Assembly (NCBI RefSeq): GCF_022429565.1
Contig: NZ_CP092487.1
Span: forward strand, 3,304,001 to 3,368,000
Direction of reading: 5' to 3'
Length of the DNA: 64,000 bases
Source: Lutibacter sp. A64
Lineage (GTDB): Bacteria; Bacteroidota; Bacteroidia; Flavobacteriales; Flavobacteriaceae
Position 1 is the first letter of the stretch. Each line of letters opens with the position of its first letter. Below the pieces are notes generated by a model that was not told the DNA's origin, did no database searches, and saw only the letters and a program-made list of their open reading frames with translations. Positions 8,021 to 16,368 of the stretch are shown here, in pieces. The translations under genes and the position numbers were made by a program.

Positions 8021-10426
8021 TTGAGATTATTTATAATATTGTTACTATTCGCATCGTTAGGTTATTCCCAAAATTCAATTTCAGGAAAAGTAGTAGATGG
8101 TTCTGGGCAACCATTATTTGGTGCTACAGTAGTTGTTAGTAATACTTCACGTGCAACGGTAACCGATGAAAACGGAATGTATATATTAAACAATATACCT
8201 AAAGGAAAGTTTGGGGTTAAAGCTTCGTATGTTGGATTTATTTCTAAAACTTTAGAGGTGATTTTTAACGGTTTTAACCAAAAAAGTGTGATAGATTTTA
8301 CTTTAAGTGAAGATGTAGAATCTTTAAATCAGGTAACTGTTAATGGAAAAACCGGAAAAACGAAAGTGGAAACCCAGGGTTTTGCTGTAAATATAGTAGA
8401 AACTAAGGTAGCGAGTCTTAGAAATGTTCAAATTAATGAATTGTTAAATACTACAGTTGGTGTAAAAATTCGTCAAAATGGTGGTTTAGGGTCAAATGTT
8501 CAATATTCATTAAATGGTTTGTCTGGAGGTTCTGTTCGTATTTTTATCGATGGAATTCCTATTGCTATGTATGGATCTTCATTTAGTTTAAACAGTATTC
8601 CTGCTTCAATGATTAAAAACATTGAAGTTTATAAAGGCGTAATACCAGGGCATTTGGCAGATGACGCTTTAGGAGGTGCTATTAATGTTGTACTACACAA
8701 AGGAACAAAAACCAATTTTAATGCCTCAGTTTCGTATGGTTCTTTTAATACTTTACAAACAAGTTTAAATGGTTTATATAGATTTGAAGAATCTGGTTTT
8801 ACCGTAAAAACTTCTCTTTTTCATAATAATTCTGATAATGATTATAAAGTTTGGGGTGGTCAAGTTAAAGACATTGCTCAAGATGGAAGTCAAACCCCAA
8901 TTACAGCCAGAAGATTTTATGACGCCTATGAATCTAAAGGGGGAATGGCACAAGTTGGTTTTACTGATGTAAAATGGGCAGATCAATTTTTAATTGGTTT
9001 TACAGGTTCTGAAGATTATAAAGAAATTCAACATGGTGCTTTTATGACACTTCATCCTTACAAAGGAAGATTTAGTGAAACCAATGCCAAATTAGCCAAC
9101 TTAACATATCAAAAAAAGAATCTTTTAACTGAAGGTTTGGATGTGAATGTAACTGGATTATATGGAGAAAGAAATACCATAGTTAATGATACCGTTGCTA
9201 CTGCTTATACTTGGAGCGGAGAACGATTAGTTGGTTTTGATGGTAATTATCTTGATTATACTTGGGGCTCTCAACAAGAAGGTGGGCCAACTTTATCTAA
9301 TACCAATAGAAATGTAGCTTCTATAAGAACAGGTGTATCTTATGCTATAAATAAAAATCATAAAATTTTAGTCAATCATATATATAGCGGTTTAGATAGA
9401 GAAGATAATGATGAAATGAAATCTCTTTTAGAAAACACGTTTAAGCAAACAAGCGATTTGTATAAAAATATTTACTCTTTAAGTTATGATTTAAATGTTT
9501 TTGAAGAGAAATTAAAGGTTAATGTTTTTGGAAAACACTATCATCAAAAAGTATTAAATACAAGTCCAATATTTAATGACGATAAAACAGAAGTTATAGA
9601 TGAAGTTTTTAAAAGCGATCAAGATTTTAACGGATTTGGTTTTGCAGCTTCGTATGCAATTCTTCCTAATGTGATTTTATTAACTTCTGCAGAAAAAGCC
9701 ATACGATTGCCAAATGAAACTGAAGTGTTTGGAGATGTTGCTGGTAATGTTGAATCCAACTTAAATATTAAACCAGAAATTAGTAAAAATTACAACCTAG
9801 GCTTTAGATTTGGAAAATTTAATATTCAAAAACACGACTTCACTATTGCTACCAATCTTTTTTCAAGAAATATTGAAGATTTAATCGGATTTGCTTCTAA
9901 TGCTGATAGAATTGTAGAAAGCAGTGATGAACTTGTACATTATGATAATTTTGATGAAAGCACAACATCTAAAGGGATAGAAGCTGAAATAAATTATAGT
10001 TACAATAACAATTTTGGATTTAATTTTAATTTTTCTCGTTTAAGTTTAGAATCTAAAAACAGAGCTGGAGATATAGTTGATATTCCTAACACACCATTAT
10101 TTACTATTAATTCTGGAATACGCTATTCAATTAAAAACGTTCTTCAAAAAGAATCTCGTTTAAACTTATTTTATAACATTTATTTCACAGATGAATTTTC
10201 ATACATAATGAATCAAGGCACCAATGTTGCTGGTCTTGACGCATTTATAGTGCCTACGCAAGTTATTCAAGATTTAGGGCTTAGCTATACATTTCCAAAA
10301 GAAAATTTTGTGGTGAGTTTCGATGCTAAAAATATTTTTAATGAAGCTGCTTATGATAATCGATCTGTACAAAAACCAGGTAGAGCATTTTATTTAAAAC
10401 TAAATTATACAATAAACAAATTTTAA
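8021..10426 (+). CDS. TonB-dependent outer membrane receptor (XusA-like)
   Basis: An 801-residue receptor starting at TTG; no ATG lies nearby and the TTG gives a good signal peptide ending at GYSQ (residue 17). Residues about 18-105 are a carboxypeptidase-regulatory-like beta-sandwich (SGKVVDGSGQPLFGATVVVS). The plug follows at about 110-235 (IFIDGIPIAMYGSS, DALGGAINVV), then a 22-strand barrel ending in an aromatic-rich FYLKLNYTINKF. It is followed 34 bases later by a DUF4374 lipoprotein and faces an AraC regulator and a PepSY reductase operon. The combination matches Bacteroides xenosiderophore loci, so a ferric siderophore or similar chelate is the inferred substrate. Confidence 0.88.
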   Translation: MRLFIILLLFASLGYSQNSISGKVVDGSGQPLFGATVVVSNTSRATVTDENGMYILNNIPKGKFGVKASYVGFISKTLEVIFNGFNQKSVIDFTLSEDVESLNQVTVNGKTGKTKVETQGFAVNIVETKVASLRNVQINELLNTTVGVKIRQNGGLGSNVQYSLNGLSGGSVRIFIDGIPIAMYGSSFSLNSIPASMIKNIEVYKGVIPGHLADDALGGAINVVLHKGTKTNFNASVSYGSFNTLQTSLNGLYRFEESGFTVKTSLFHNNSDNDYKVWGGQVKDIAQDGSQTPITARRFYDAYESKGGMAQVGFTDVKWADQFLIGFTGSEDYKEIQHGAFMTLHPYKGRFSETNAKLANLTYQKKNLLTEGLDVNVTGLYGERNTIVNDTVATAYTWSGERLVGFDGNYLDYTWGSQQEGGPTLSNTNRNVASIRTGVSYAINKNHKILVNHIYSGLDREDNDEMKSLLENTFKQTSDLYKNIYSLSYDLNVFEEKLKVNVFGKHYHQKVLNTSPIFNDDKTEVIDEVFKSDQDFNGFGFAASYAILPNVILLTSAEKAIRLPNETEVFGDVAGNVESNLNIKPEISKNYNLGFRFGKFNIQKHDFTIATNLFSRNIEDLIGFASNADRIVESSDELVHYDNFDESTTSKGIEAEINYSYNNNFGFNFNFSRLSLESKNRAGDIVDIPNTPLFTINSGIRYSIKNVLQKESRLNLFYNIYFTDEFSYIMNQGTNVAGLDAFIVPTQVIQDLGLSYTFPKENFVVSFDAKNIFNEAAYDNRSVQKPGRAFYLKLNYTINKF

Positions 10427-10460
10427 TCATTTAACATAAATCTAATAAACACAATTTAAT

Positions 10461-11825
10461 ATGATACGCAATTTTATAAATTTTAAAACAATAATTCTAC
10501 TCTTAACTATTGGTTTAATATCTGCTTGTAGTGACGACGATAATGATGTTGAAATACCAACTGAATCAGAAGAACAATCTGAAAGATGGATAACGGTTAC
10601 TGGTGCTAGAATGGGTACTAATCCAGCTGATGGAAATGGTGGAACTTTAATATACGCCATTAGTAATGTAGATGCAAAAAACACCGAAACTGTAGTAGAT
10701 GTTTTTAACAATGGTTTTGTTGCACCTTCAAATAGAACTGCTAGATTGCAAGCTTCTGAAGATGGTACTACTATTTTTAATATTAGTTACGCAGGTGATA
10801 CTGGTGGTAATTATACAAAATATACGGTTGAAGGTGGACAAGATTTTATACAAACAGGATCTGAAGTTAGTATAGCACCTTATGTTGGTACCGCTCCAAG
10901 ATGGATAAAACTATTTGATGGAGATCAAACAGGAGCAGCTGTTTATGTGTCTACAGAACATGAAATTGACGATAATGGTACGCCAGATGATGTTACAGAT
11001 GATACGTATATCCGTACAGAAGCTAAAGTTGGTGTGGTTACTTTAGACTTAGTAAATTCTTCAATTAAAAATTTTCAAGAAATTAGTGTTGCTTTAAGCG
11101 CAGAGGAAGAAGCAGCAGGTTATTATTTTTCAAGAGTTGATATGCCAACTTTAAATGCTGCTGGAAATAAATTATATATTGGAGGTCGTTTAAGTAAAGT
11201 TGATCCTGCTACTGTAGAAAGCGAAAGTGGTTATGAAATTTTAGGATCTAAAACCATTGTTTTAGATTACCCTTCTTTATTAAATCCAAAAGTAATAACT
11301 TCTTCTGTTGGATATGGAAATACTAATGGTTACCGTAGTATTAATTCTTTTGAATACAATGGAAGCGTTTATCAAGCAAATCAAAATGATCCAAATGGTT
11401 CTCATATCTTAAAAATTGGCGCAGATAATGAATATGATAATTCTTATGTGTTTAGCTTAGATGAAGCTTTAGGTTTAAGCGACACTTATATAGTTGCTTG
11501 GAGATCAGTTGGAAATGGTAAAGCAGTTGTAGCATACGAACACGCTGGGTCTGCTACAGGGTCAGCAGATAAAACACAAGGTTTCTTTGCCTTGGTTGAT
11601 TTAGATGCTAAAACTGCAGTAAAACTTGATGAAATTCCTGCTAGTGAGGATTTATATTTATACCAATACCAAGGTTTTGCTATTTATGAAAACGAAGTGT
11701 ATTTAACAGTAGCTCCAGTTGGTCAAGACGGAAATATTTATGTTGTTGATACTGAAACTGGAAGCGTAACTAAAGGTGCTCAATTAAAAAATGCAACAGG
11801 AAGTCATTTTATTGGTACTTTCTAG
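10461..11825 (+). CDS. DUF4374 surface lipoprotein (XusB-like substrate binder)
   Basis: A 454-residue lipoprotein with its lipobox Cys at residue 23 (LISAC). The Cys is followed by SDDDND, an acidic stretch of the kind that directs Bacteroidota lipoproteins to the cell surface. The remainder is rich in short beta repeats, consistent with a beta-propeller of the DUF4374 family. It lies directly downstream of the TonB receptor and ahead of a strong terminator, so the two form a bicistronic unit. In Bacteroides thetaiotaomicron, as I recall it, XusB is a siderophore-binding lipoprotein of this type that works with receptor XusA. The same role is inferred here; the ligand is unproven. Confidence 0.8.
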   Translation: MIRNFINFKTIILLLTIGLISACSDDDNDVEIPTESEEQSERWITVTGARMGTNPADGNGGTLIYAISNVDAKNTETVVDVFNNGFVAPSNRTARLQASEDGTTIFNISYAGDTGGNYTKYTVEGGQDFIQTGSEVSIAPYVGTAPRWIKLFDGDQTGAAVYVSTEHEIDDNGTPDDVTDDTYIRTEAKVGVVTLDLVNSSIKNFQEISVALSAEEEAAGYYFSRVDMPTLNAAGNKLYIGGRLSKVDPATVESESGYEILGSKTIVLDYPSLLNPKVITSSVGYGNTNGYRSINSFEYNGSVYQANQNDPNGSHILKIGADNEYDNSYVFSLDEALGLSDTYIVAWRSVGNGKAVVAYEHAGSATGSADKTQGFFALVDLDAKTAVKLDEIPASEDLYLYQYQGFAIYENEVYLTVAPVGQDGNIYVVDTETGSVTKGAQLKNATGSHFIGTF

Positions 11826-11853
11826 AAATAAATTAATAAAATAAAAGTGTGGA

Positions 11854-11886
11854 AACCCTTACCGTTAATTCGGTAGGGTTTTTTTA
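11854..11886 (+). terminator. Intrinsic terminator after the receptor-lipoprotein pair
   Basis: AACCCTTACCG (11854-11864) pairs with CGGTAGGGTT (11871-11880), with one bulged base and a 6-base loop. Six T residues follow directly. It closes the uptake transcript. Confidence 0.9.
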
Positions 11887-11962
11887 TTTGTAATGATTTT
11901 GTTCAGCTAGATTACCAATGTGTTTTTTTAAGTAAAAAATTTGCTGGTTTAAAAGAAAAAAT

Positions 11963-11970
11963 TACTTTTG
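11963..11970 (+). promoter_or_regulatory. -7 promoter motif for the ArsR-type gene
   Basis: TACTTTTG matches TAnnTTTG and is followed by CA. The predicted start near 11974 lies just ahead of the inverted repeat at 11977-11996, so a bound repressor would block initiation. Confidence 0.6.
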
Positions 11971-11976
11971 CACATC

Positions 11977-11996
11977 ATATGTAAAAAAACGCATAT
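11977..11996. promoter_or_regulatory. Candidate ArsR operator 1
   Basis: ATATGT-N8-GCATAT, 20 bases long, lies at the predicted start of the arsR-like transcript. A second site with the same length and outer half-sites, ATATGC-N8-GCATAT, lies at 12424-12443 before the permease. The shared form suggests binding of the ArsR-type repressor and autoregulation. Confidence 0.5.
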
Positions 11997-12025
11997 GTTT
12001 ATTTAGAATTTTGATTGTTGAATAT

Positions 12026-12373
12026 ATGAAACCTAATTTACAAAACAGTATAACTATATTTAAAGCTTTGTCTGAAATAACCCGTCTTAAAATTATTTGG
12101 TTATTAATAAATATGGATTCAAAAATTTGTGTTTCTGAGATTATTGAAGTTCTTAATGAACCTCAATACAATGTCTCTCGCCATTTAAGAATTCTTAGCA
12201 AAGCTGGTTTGCTTGAAGAAAATAAAGAGGGTAAATGGGTATATTATTTTATTAAAAAATCCGATGGTGAATTTATGCAATACATTAAAAAAGCAGTAAG
12301 TGTAATTTCAGAAAACGATATGACTTTTGAAATGCAGCGCTGCAAACAACTACTTTTAATTAGAGAAAAATAG
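12026..12373 (+). CDS. ArsR-family metalloregulatory repressor
   Basis: A 115-residue winged-helix protein. The ATG at 12026 (MKPNLQNS) is preferred to an in-frame TTG five codons earlier, which would lie closer to the operator. The HTH region is ICVSEIIEVLNEPQYNVSRHLRILSKAGLLEENKEG, cited in part (NVSRHLRILSKAGLL is the recognition helix region), followed by a wing (GKWVYYFI). The classical ArsR metal motif ELCVCDL is represented by KICVSEI, with one Cys only. C-terminal residues MQRCKQLL add another Cys. The permease downstream and paired operators support control of metal(loid) export. The sensed metal cannot be read from the sequence. Confidence 0.85.
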   Translation: MKPNLQNSITIFKALSEITRLKIIWLLINMDSKICVSEIIEVLNEPQYNVSRHLRILSKAGLLEENKEGKWVYYFIKKSDGEFMQYIKKAVSVISENDMTFEMQRCKQLLLIREK

Positions 12374-12423
12374 CACATAAAAATTAATTAAAATCAACTT
12401 AGAAAAGATTTCTATGTCTTTTT

Positions 12424-12443
12424 ATATGCGTTTTAATGCATAT
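12424..12443. promoter_or_regulatory. Candidate ArsR operator 2
   Basis: ATATGC-N8-GCATAT is a perfect 6-base inverted repeat with the same 20-base span as the site at 11977-11996. It lies 49 bases before the permease start, so the permease may have its own repressed promoter. No convincing TAnnTTTG motif was found beside it. Confidence 0.5.
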
Positions 12444-12492
12444 GTTAAAAAATAAAGTATTAGAATTATTAATTATATAAATATTTAAAACA

Positions 12493-13521
12493 ATGACAGA
12501 AAATTTAAAATTAGCCTTAGACGAGTTTATACATGTTGGTGTAGCCTTATTCTTTATTATTGCGTTTGTATCAATTCTTACAGGTTTTGTAAGAGCGTAT
12601 ATTCCGCAAGATAAATTGCAAAGAAAATTAAGTAAAACAGGTAAGTATAGTGGTGTTATGGGTGCTTTATTAGGAATTCCAACTCCATTTTGTAGTGCTT
12701 CAATGGTTCCAGTATCAATGGGAATGCTTGAAATGGGAGCGCCGCTAGCAATGGTTTTTTCATTTTTATTATCTGCTCCATTAGCAAATTTTGTTGTAGT
12801 AGCCTTTATTTTTGCGGTATTTGGATTTAAAGTAGCAATAGTTTATTTTTTAATTGTATTTATTGGTGCCATACTTTTTGGAACTATTGTAGGAAAAACA
12901 TCTCTTGTAAATCAAGTTAAAACAATTGGTAAAAAACCAGTAGGAGCTTCTAATAATACTTGTGGCATTCCTTCAGTTAAACAAGATAAAGCTGTAAATG
13001 TATCGAATGTTTCAGAATGTTCAATTGAAAATCAGCCACAAGTAACTTGTAGCCAACCTCAAGTTTCGAGCTGTACTGCTACAGTAGATAGTAAATTTTT
13101 GAATATTAAAAATGATAAAGTTAGAGAAGCTTTTGAATTTGCTTGGTCACTTTTTAAGCGTATTATGCCATATGTATTTATTGGAGCAGTAATTAGTGCA
13201 GTATCTGCAGCTTTTGTTCCAGATGCATTTGTGGAAAAATATTTAGGAAACGACAACCCTTTAGCAATACTTTTAGGGGCTGTTATTGGTGTGCCTTTAT
13301 ATCTTAGAATTGAAATGGCTATCCCTTTATTAAGTGTTTTAATAGGAAAAGGTATGAGTATGGGAGCTGCAATGGCATTGCTAATTGGTGGAACTGGAGC
13401 AAGTTTACCTGAAATAGCGATTGTTTCTTCTATGTTAAAACCTAAAGCGGTTGCTGCTTTTGTTGGTTCTATAATTGCAATAGCAATTATTGGAGGTTTT
13501 ATCTTCTATTTTTTCTTTTAA
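12493..13521 (+). CDS. DUF318/ArsP-type permease, probable metal(loid) or Cu/Zn exporter
   Basis: A 342-residue inner membrane protein with two four-helix halves separated by a soluble loop (about residues 138-205). Helix 2-3 carries GIPTPFCSASMVPVS, the signature TPFCS..P of the ArsP/SO_0444 permease family. The second half has the matching GVPLYLRIEMAIPLL. The central loop holds four Cys spaced through about 40 residues, which could bind thiophilic ions. It follows an ArsR-type regulator and shares its operator sequence. ArsP exports trivalent organoarsenicals, while the SO_0444 group is linked to Cu/Zn; the substrate here is unresolved. Confidence 0.8.
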   Translation: MTENLKLALDEFIHVGVALFFIIAFVSILTGFVRAYIPQDKLQRKLSKTGKYSGVMGALLGIPTPFCSASMVPVSMGMLEMGAPLAMVFSFLLSAPLANFVVVAFIFAVFGFKVAIVYFLIVFIGAILFGTIVGKTSLVNQVKTIGKKPVGASNNTCGIPSVKQDKAVNVSNVSECSIENQPQVTCSQPQVSSCTATVDSKFLNIKNDKVREAFEFAWSLFKRIMPYVFIGAVISAVSAAFVPDAFVEKYLGNDNPLAILLGAVIGVPLYLRIEMAIPLLSVLIGKGMSMGAAMALLIGGTGASLPEIAIVSSMLKPKAVAAFVGSIIAIAIIGGFIFYFFF

Positions 13522-13530
13522 TGCTTAGTA

Positions 13531-13571
13531 ACAATCGGATTTTGTTTTTATCAAAATCCGATTGTTTTTTT
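13531..13571 (+). terminator. Intrinsic terminator after the permease
   Basis: A 14-base perfect stem (13531-13544 with 13552-13565) built on ACAATCGGATTTTG, a 7-base loop and a T tract to about 13571. Confidence 0.92.
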
Positions 13572-13708
13572 GATTAATACATCAACTATCTATAAGATTC
13601 ATTAATCAACTTTTAAAATTAAAAACACCATTTCAAACTATAATTAATTAAATTTTTTTTATAGGGTTTAAAAGATAAAATAGTAACTTTATGCCTTCCA
13701 AAATTTGA

Positions 13709-13780
13709 GGCTCCATAGTTCAAGGGATAGAATAGAAGTTTCCTAAACTTTAGATCCAGGTTCGAGTCCTGGTGGAGTCA
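13709..13780 (+). tRNA. tRNA-Arg (anticodon CCT)
   Basis: The 72-base cloverleaf has acceptor GGCTCCA pairing with TGGAGTC and discriminator A at 13780. The anticodon stem GAAGT/ACTTT encloses the loop TTCCTAA with anticodon CCT, which reads AGG. The T arm is CCAGG-TTCGAGT-CCTGG. CCA is not encoded. It stands alone in a 359-base gap that also holds the permease terminator and the GH2 promoter motif. Confidence 0.95.
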
Positions 13781-13833
13781 CATACCAACATATTATTGAT
13801 TTAATTTCTTTTTTTATTAGATTGTACTATATA

Positions 13834-13841
13834 TAATTTTG
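13834..13841 (+). promoter_or_regulatory. -7 promoter motif for the GH2 gene
   Basis: TAATTTTG matches TAnnTTTG, 39 bases before the ATG at 13881. No clear -33 partner was found, so this rests on the single motif. Confidence 0.4.
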
Positions 13842-13880
13842 GTATTCATTTTGCAAGCACTTTAAAAAATATAGTTTTTA

Positions 13881-16304
13881 ATGAAGAAACTCAATATATA
13901 TTTACTTTTTTTAATAAGTACACAATTCATTTTTTCACAGGTAAGAACGGTTAAAGAATTAGCCACTAATTGGAAATTTCAAAAGGGGGAAAATATAACG
14001 GCTTATCAAACAAATTTTGACGATTCAAAATGGGAAACTGTTACAGTTCCACATGATTGGGCAATTTATGGTCCTTTTGATAAAGAAATTGATAAACAAC
14101 ATGTGGCAATTGTTCAAAATGGAGAACAAGTTGCTTCTGAAAAAACAGGAAGAACTGGTGCTTTACCACATATAGGTACTGCTTGGTACCGCAATACATT
14201 TACCCTTCCTCAATATGAAAAAGGTAAAAAAGTAATGTTACTTTTTGAAGGAGCCATGAGCGAGCCAAAAGTATATTTAAATGGTAAAAAAGTAGGAGAG
14301 TGGGCGTATGGTTACAGTTATTTTTATTTTGATATTTCAGAAGATATAAAAGAAGGAGAGAATACATTGGCAGTTCAACTTTCTAATAAAGAATTTGCTT
14401 CTAGATGGTATCCTGGAGCTGGTTTGTATAGAAAAGTGAGTGTTATTGTAAAAAATAAAACGAGTATTAATCAATGGGGAACTACAATTACAACGCCTAT
14501 TATTAACAAAGAAATGGCTAAAGTGAATATTAAAACCAACGTTTCTGGAGAAAATATACATTTGTTAACTACCATTTTAAATGCTGAAGGAGAGGAAGTT
14601 GCTTCACAAAAAACAAACACCAAATTTGGTGATGAATTTGTCCAAAATATAAAAGTAAACACTCCTAATAGATGGAGCCCAAAAAATCCTTATTTGTACA
14701 CTGCTAAAACTCAATTGTATGAAGATGATATACTTAAAGATGAGGTTTTAACTCGTTTTGGAATTCGAGAAATTAAGTATGAAGCGGATAAAGGCTTTAG
14801 TTTAAATGGTGAAATTACAAAGTTTAAAGGTGTTTGTTTGCACCACGATTTAGGTCCGTTAGGAACTGCAGTTAATAAAGCAGCATTGCGGAGACAATTA
14901 ACTATTCTAAAAGATATGGGTTGTAACGCAATTCGTAGTTCGCACAATATGCCTTCTTTAGAGCAATTGGAATTATGTGATGAGATGGGTTTTTTATTTT
15001 TAGCAGAAAGTTTTGATGAATGGGCAGTGCCAAAAGTTAAAAATGGGTATAACCGTTTTTTTAATGAATATGCTGAAAAAGACATAATTAATTTAGTAAA
15101 AGCGACTAAAAATCACCCTAGTATTGTAATGTGGAGTTCGGGAAATGAAGTGCCAGATCAATGGGGAACAGCAGGTGTAAAAAGGGCAAAATGGCTGCAA
15201 GATATTTTTCATAGAGAAGATCCAACAAGGCCAGTAACTGTTGGTATGGATCAGGTAAAAGCAACCATAGAATCTGGTTTTGGAGCATTGTTAGATGTGC
15301 CTGGTTTAAATTATAGAGTGCATTTATATGAAGAAGCTTATGAGAAATTTCCACAAGGTTTTATTTTAGGCTCTGAAACAGCTTCAACAGTTAGCTCTAG
15401 AGGAATTTATAAATTTCCTGTAGTACAAGAAAATATGAAACAATATGATGATTTTCAAAGTTCTTCGTACGATCTGGAAGCTTGTAGCTGGTCAAATGTT
15501 CCAGATGAAGATTTTGTATTGCAAGATGATAAACCTTGGGTAATTGGCGAATTTGTTTGGACCGGTTTTGATTATTTAGGAGAACCTACTCCATACGATA
15601 AAAGTTGGCCTTCTAGAAGTTCTTATTTTGGAATTAATGATTTGGCTGGTTTGCCAAAAGACCGCTATTATTTGTACAGAAGTCGTTGGAATACTACAGA
15701 TGAAACACTTCATATCTTGCCACATTGGAACTGGGAAGGTAGAGAGGGAGAAACTACCCCTGTTTTTGTTTATACAAACTATAATAAGGCAGAGCTTTTT
15801 GTTAATGGAAAAAGTATGGGAATTCAAGAAAAGAATACAGCTACTCCACAAAACAGGTATCGTTTAATGTGGATGGATGTTAAATACGAACCAGGAACTT
15901 TAAAAGTAGTAGCTTTAAATAATGAAGGAAAACCAGTTGCTGAAAAAGAAGTGAAAACAGCTGGAAAACCTTATAAAATTGTATTAAGCCCCGATAGAAA
16001 AACAATAAAAGCAGATGGAAAAGATTTGTCGTATGTTACAGTTTCTGTAGTAGATAAAAATGGAATTGAATGTCCTACAGCTATCAATCAATTAAAATTT
16101 AAAGTTTCTGGTAGTGGAATTTATCGAGCAGCCTGTAATGGAGATGCTACTTCATTAGAATTATTTCACTTACCAACAATGAAATTGTTTAGCGGAAAAT
16201 TGGTTGTTACTGTGCAATCAAAAACCGAACTAGGCGACATTCATTTAAAAGTCACTGGAAAAGGTTTAAAAAGTGCAACTGTAGAATTAAATACTGTTAA
16301 TTAA
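13881..16304 (+). CDS. Glycoside hydrolase family 2 (beta-galactosidase-like) with DUF4982-type tail
   Basis: An 807-residue exported enzyme with signal peptide ending at IFSQ (residue 20). The order is a sugar-binding jelly roll (about 25-190), an Ig-like GH2 domain (195-295), and the TIM barrel (300-600). The acid/base Glu423 is in SSGNEVPDQW and the probable nucleophile Glu499 in LGSETAS. The conserved GEFVWTGFDYLGEP follows at 556-569. C-terminal beta domains (DUF4982 and Ig-like) run to 807. Relatives remove beta-linked galactose from polysaccharides or glycans, but GH2 also includes mannosidases and glucuronidases. It stands alone, so its substrate cannot be inferred from neighbours. 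Confidence 0.9.
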   Translation: MKKLNIYLLFLISTQFIFSQVRTVKELATNWKFQKGENITAYQTNFDDSKWETVTVPHDWAIYGPFDKEIDKQHVAIVQNGEQVASEKTGRTGALPHIGTAWYRNTFTLPQYEKGKKVMLLFEGAMSEPKVYLNGKKVGEWAYGYSYFYFDISEDIKEGENTLAVQLSNKEFASRWYPGAGLYRKVSVIVKNKTSINQWGTTITTPIINKEMAKVNIKTNVSGENIHLLTTILNAEGEEVASQKTNTKFGDEFVQNIKVNTPNRWSPKNPYLYTAKTQLYEDDILKDEVLTRFGIREIKYEADKGFSLNGEITKFKGVCLHHDLGPLGTAVNKAALRRQLTILKDMGCNAIRSSHNMPSLEQLELCDEMGFLFLAESFDEWAVPKVKNGYNRFFNEYAEKDIINLVKATKNHPSIVMWSSGNEVPDQWGTAGVKRAKWLQDIFHREDPTRPVTVGMDQVKATIESGFGALLDVPGLNYRVHLYEEAYEKFPQGFILGSETASTVSSRGIYKFPVVQENMKQYDDFQSSSYDLEACSWSNVPDEDFVLQDDKPWVIGEFVWTGFDYLGEPTPYDKSWPSRSSYFGINDLAGLPKDRYYLYRSRWNTTDETLHILPHWNWEGREGETTPVFVYTNYNKAELFVNGKSMGIQEKNTATPQNRYRLMWMDVKYEPGTLKVVALNNEGKPVAEKEVKTAGKPYKIVLSPDRKTIKADGKDLSYVTVSVVDKNGIECPTAINQLKFKVSGSGIYRAACNGDATSLELFHLPTMKLFSGKLVVTVQSKTELGDIHLKVTGKGLKSATVELNTVN

Positions 16305-16368
16305 AGTAAGGTTCTAAAATAATTTTAAAGTATTATTTGTAAGAAACTAAATCAACAAATTAGTATAA

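Noticed and set aside
12011-12025. TTG start five codons upstream for the ArsR-type gene
   Set aside because: The ATG at 12026 matches typical N-termini, and the extra residues add nothing recognisable.
14711-15085. Several open frames antisense to the GH2 gene
   Set aside because: They overlap the catalytic barrel of a full-length enzyme and show no domains.
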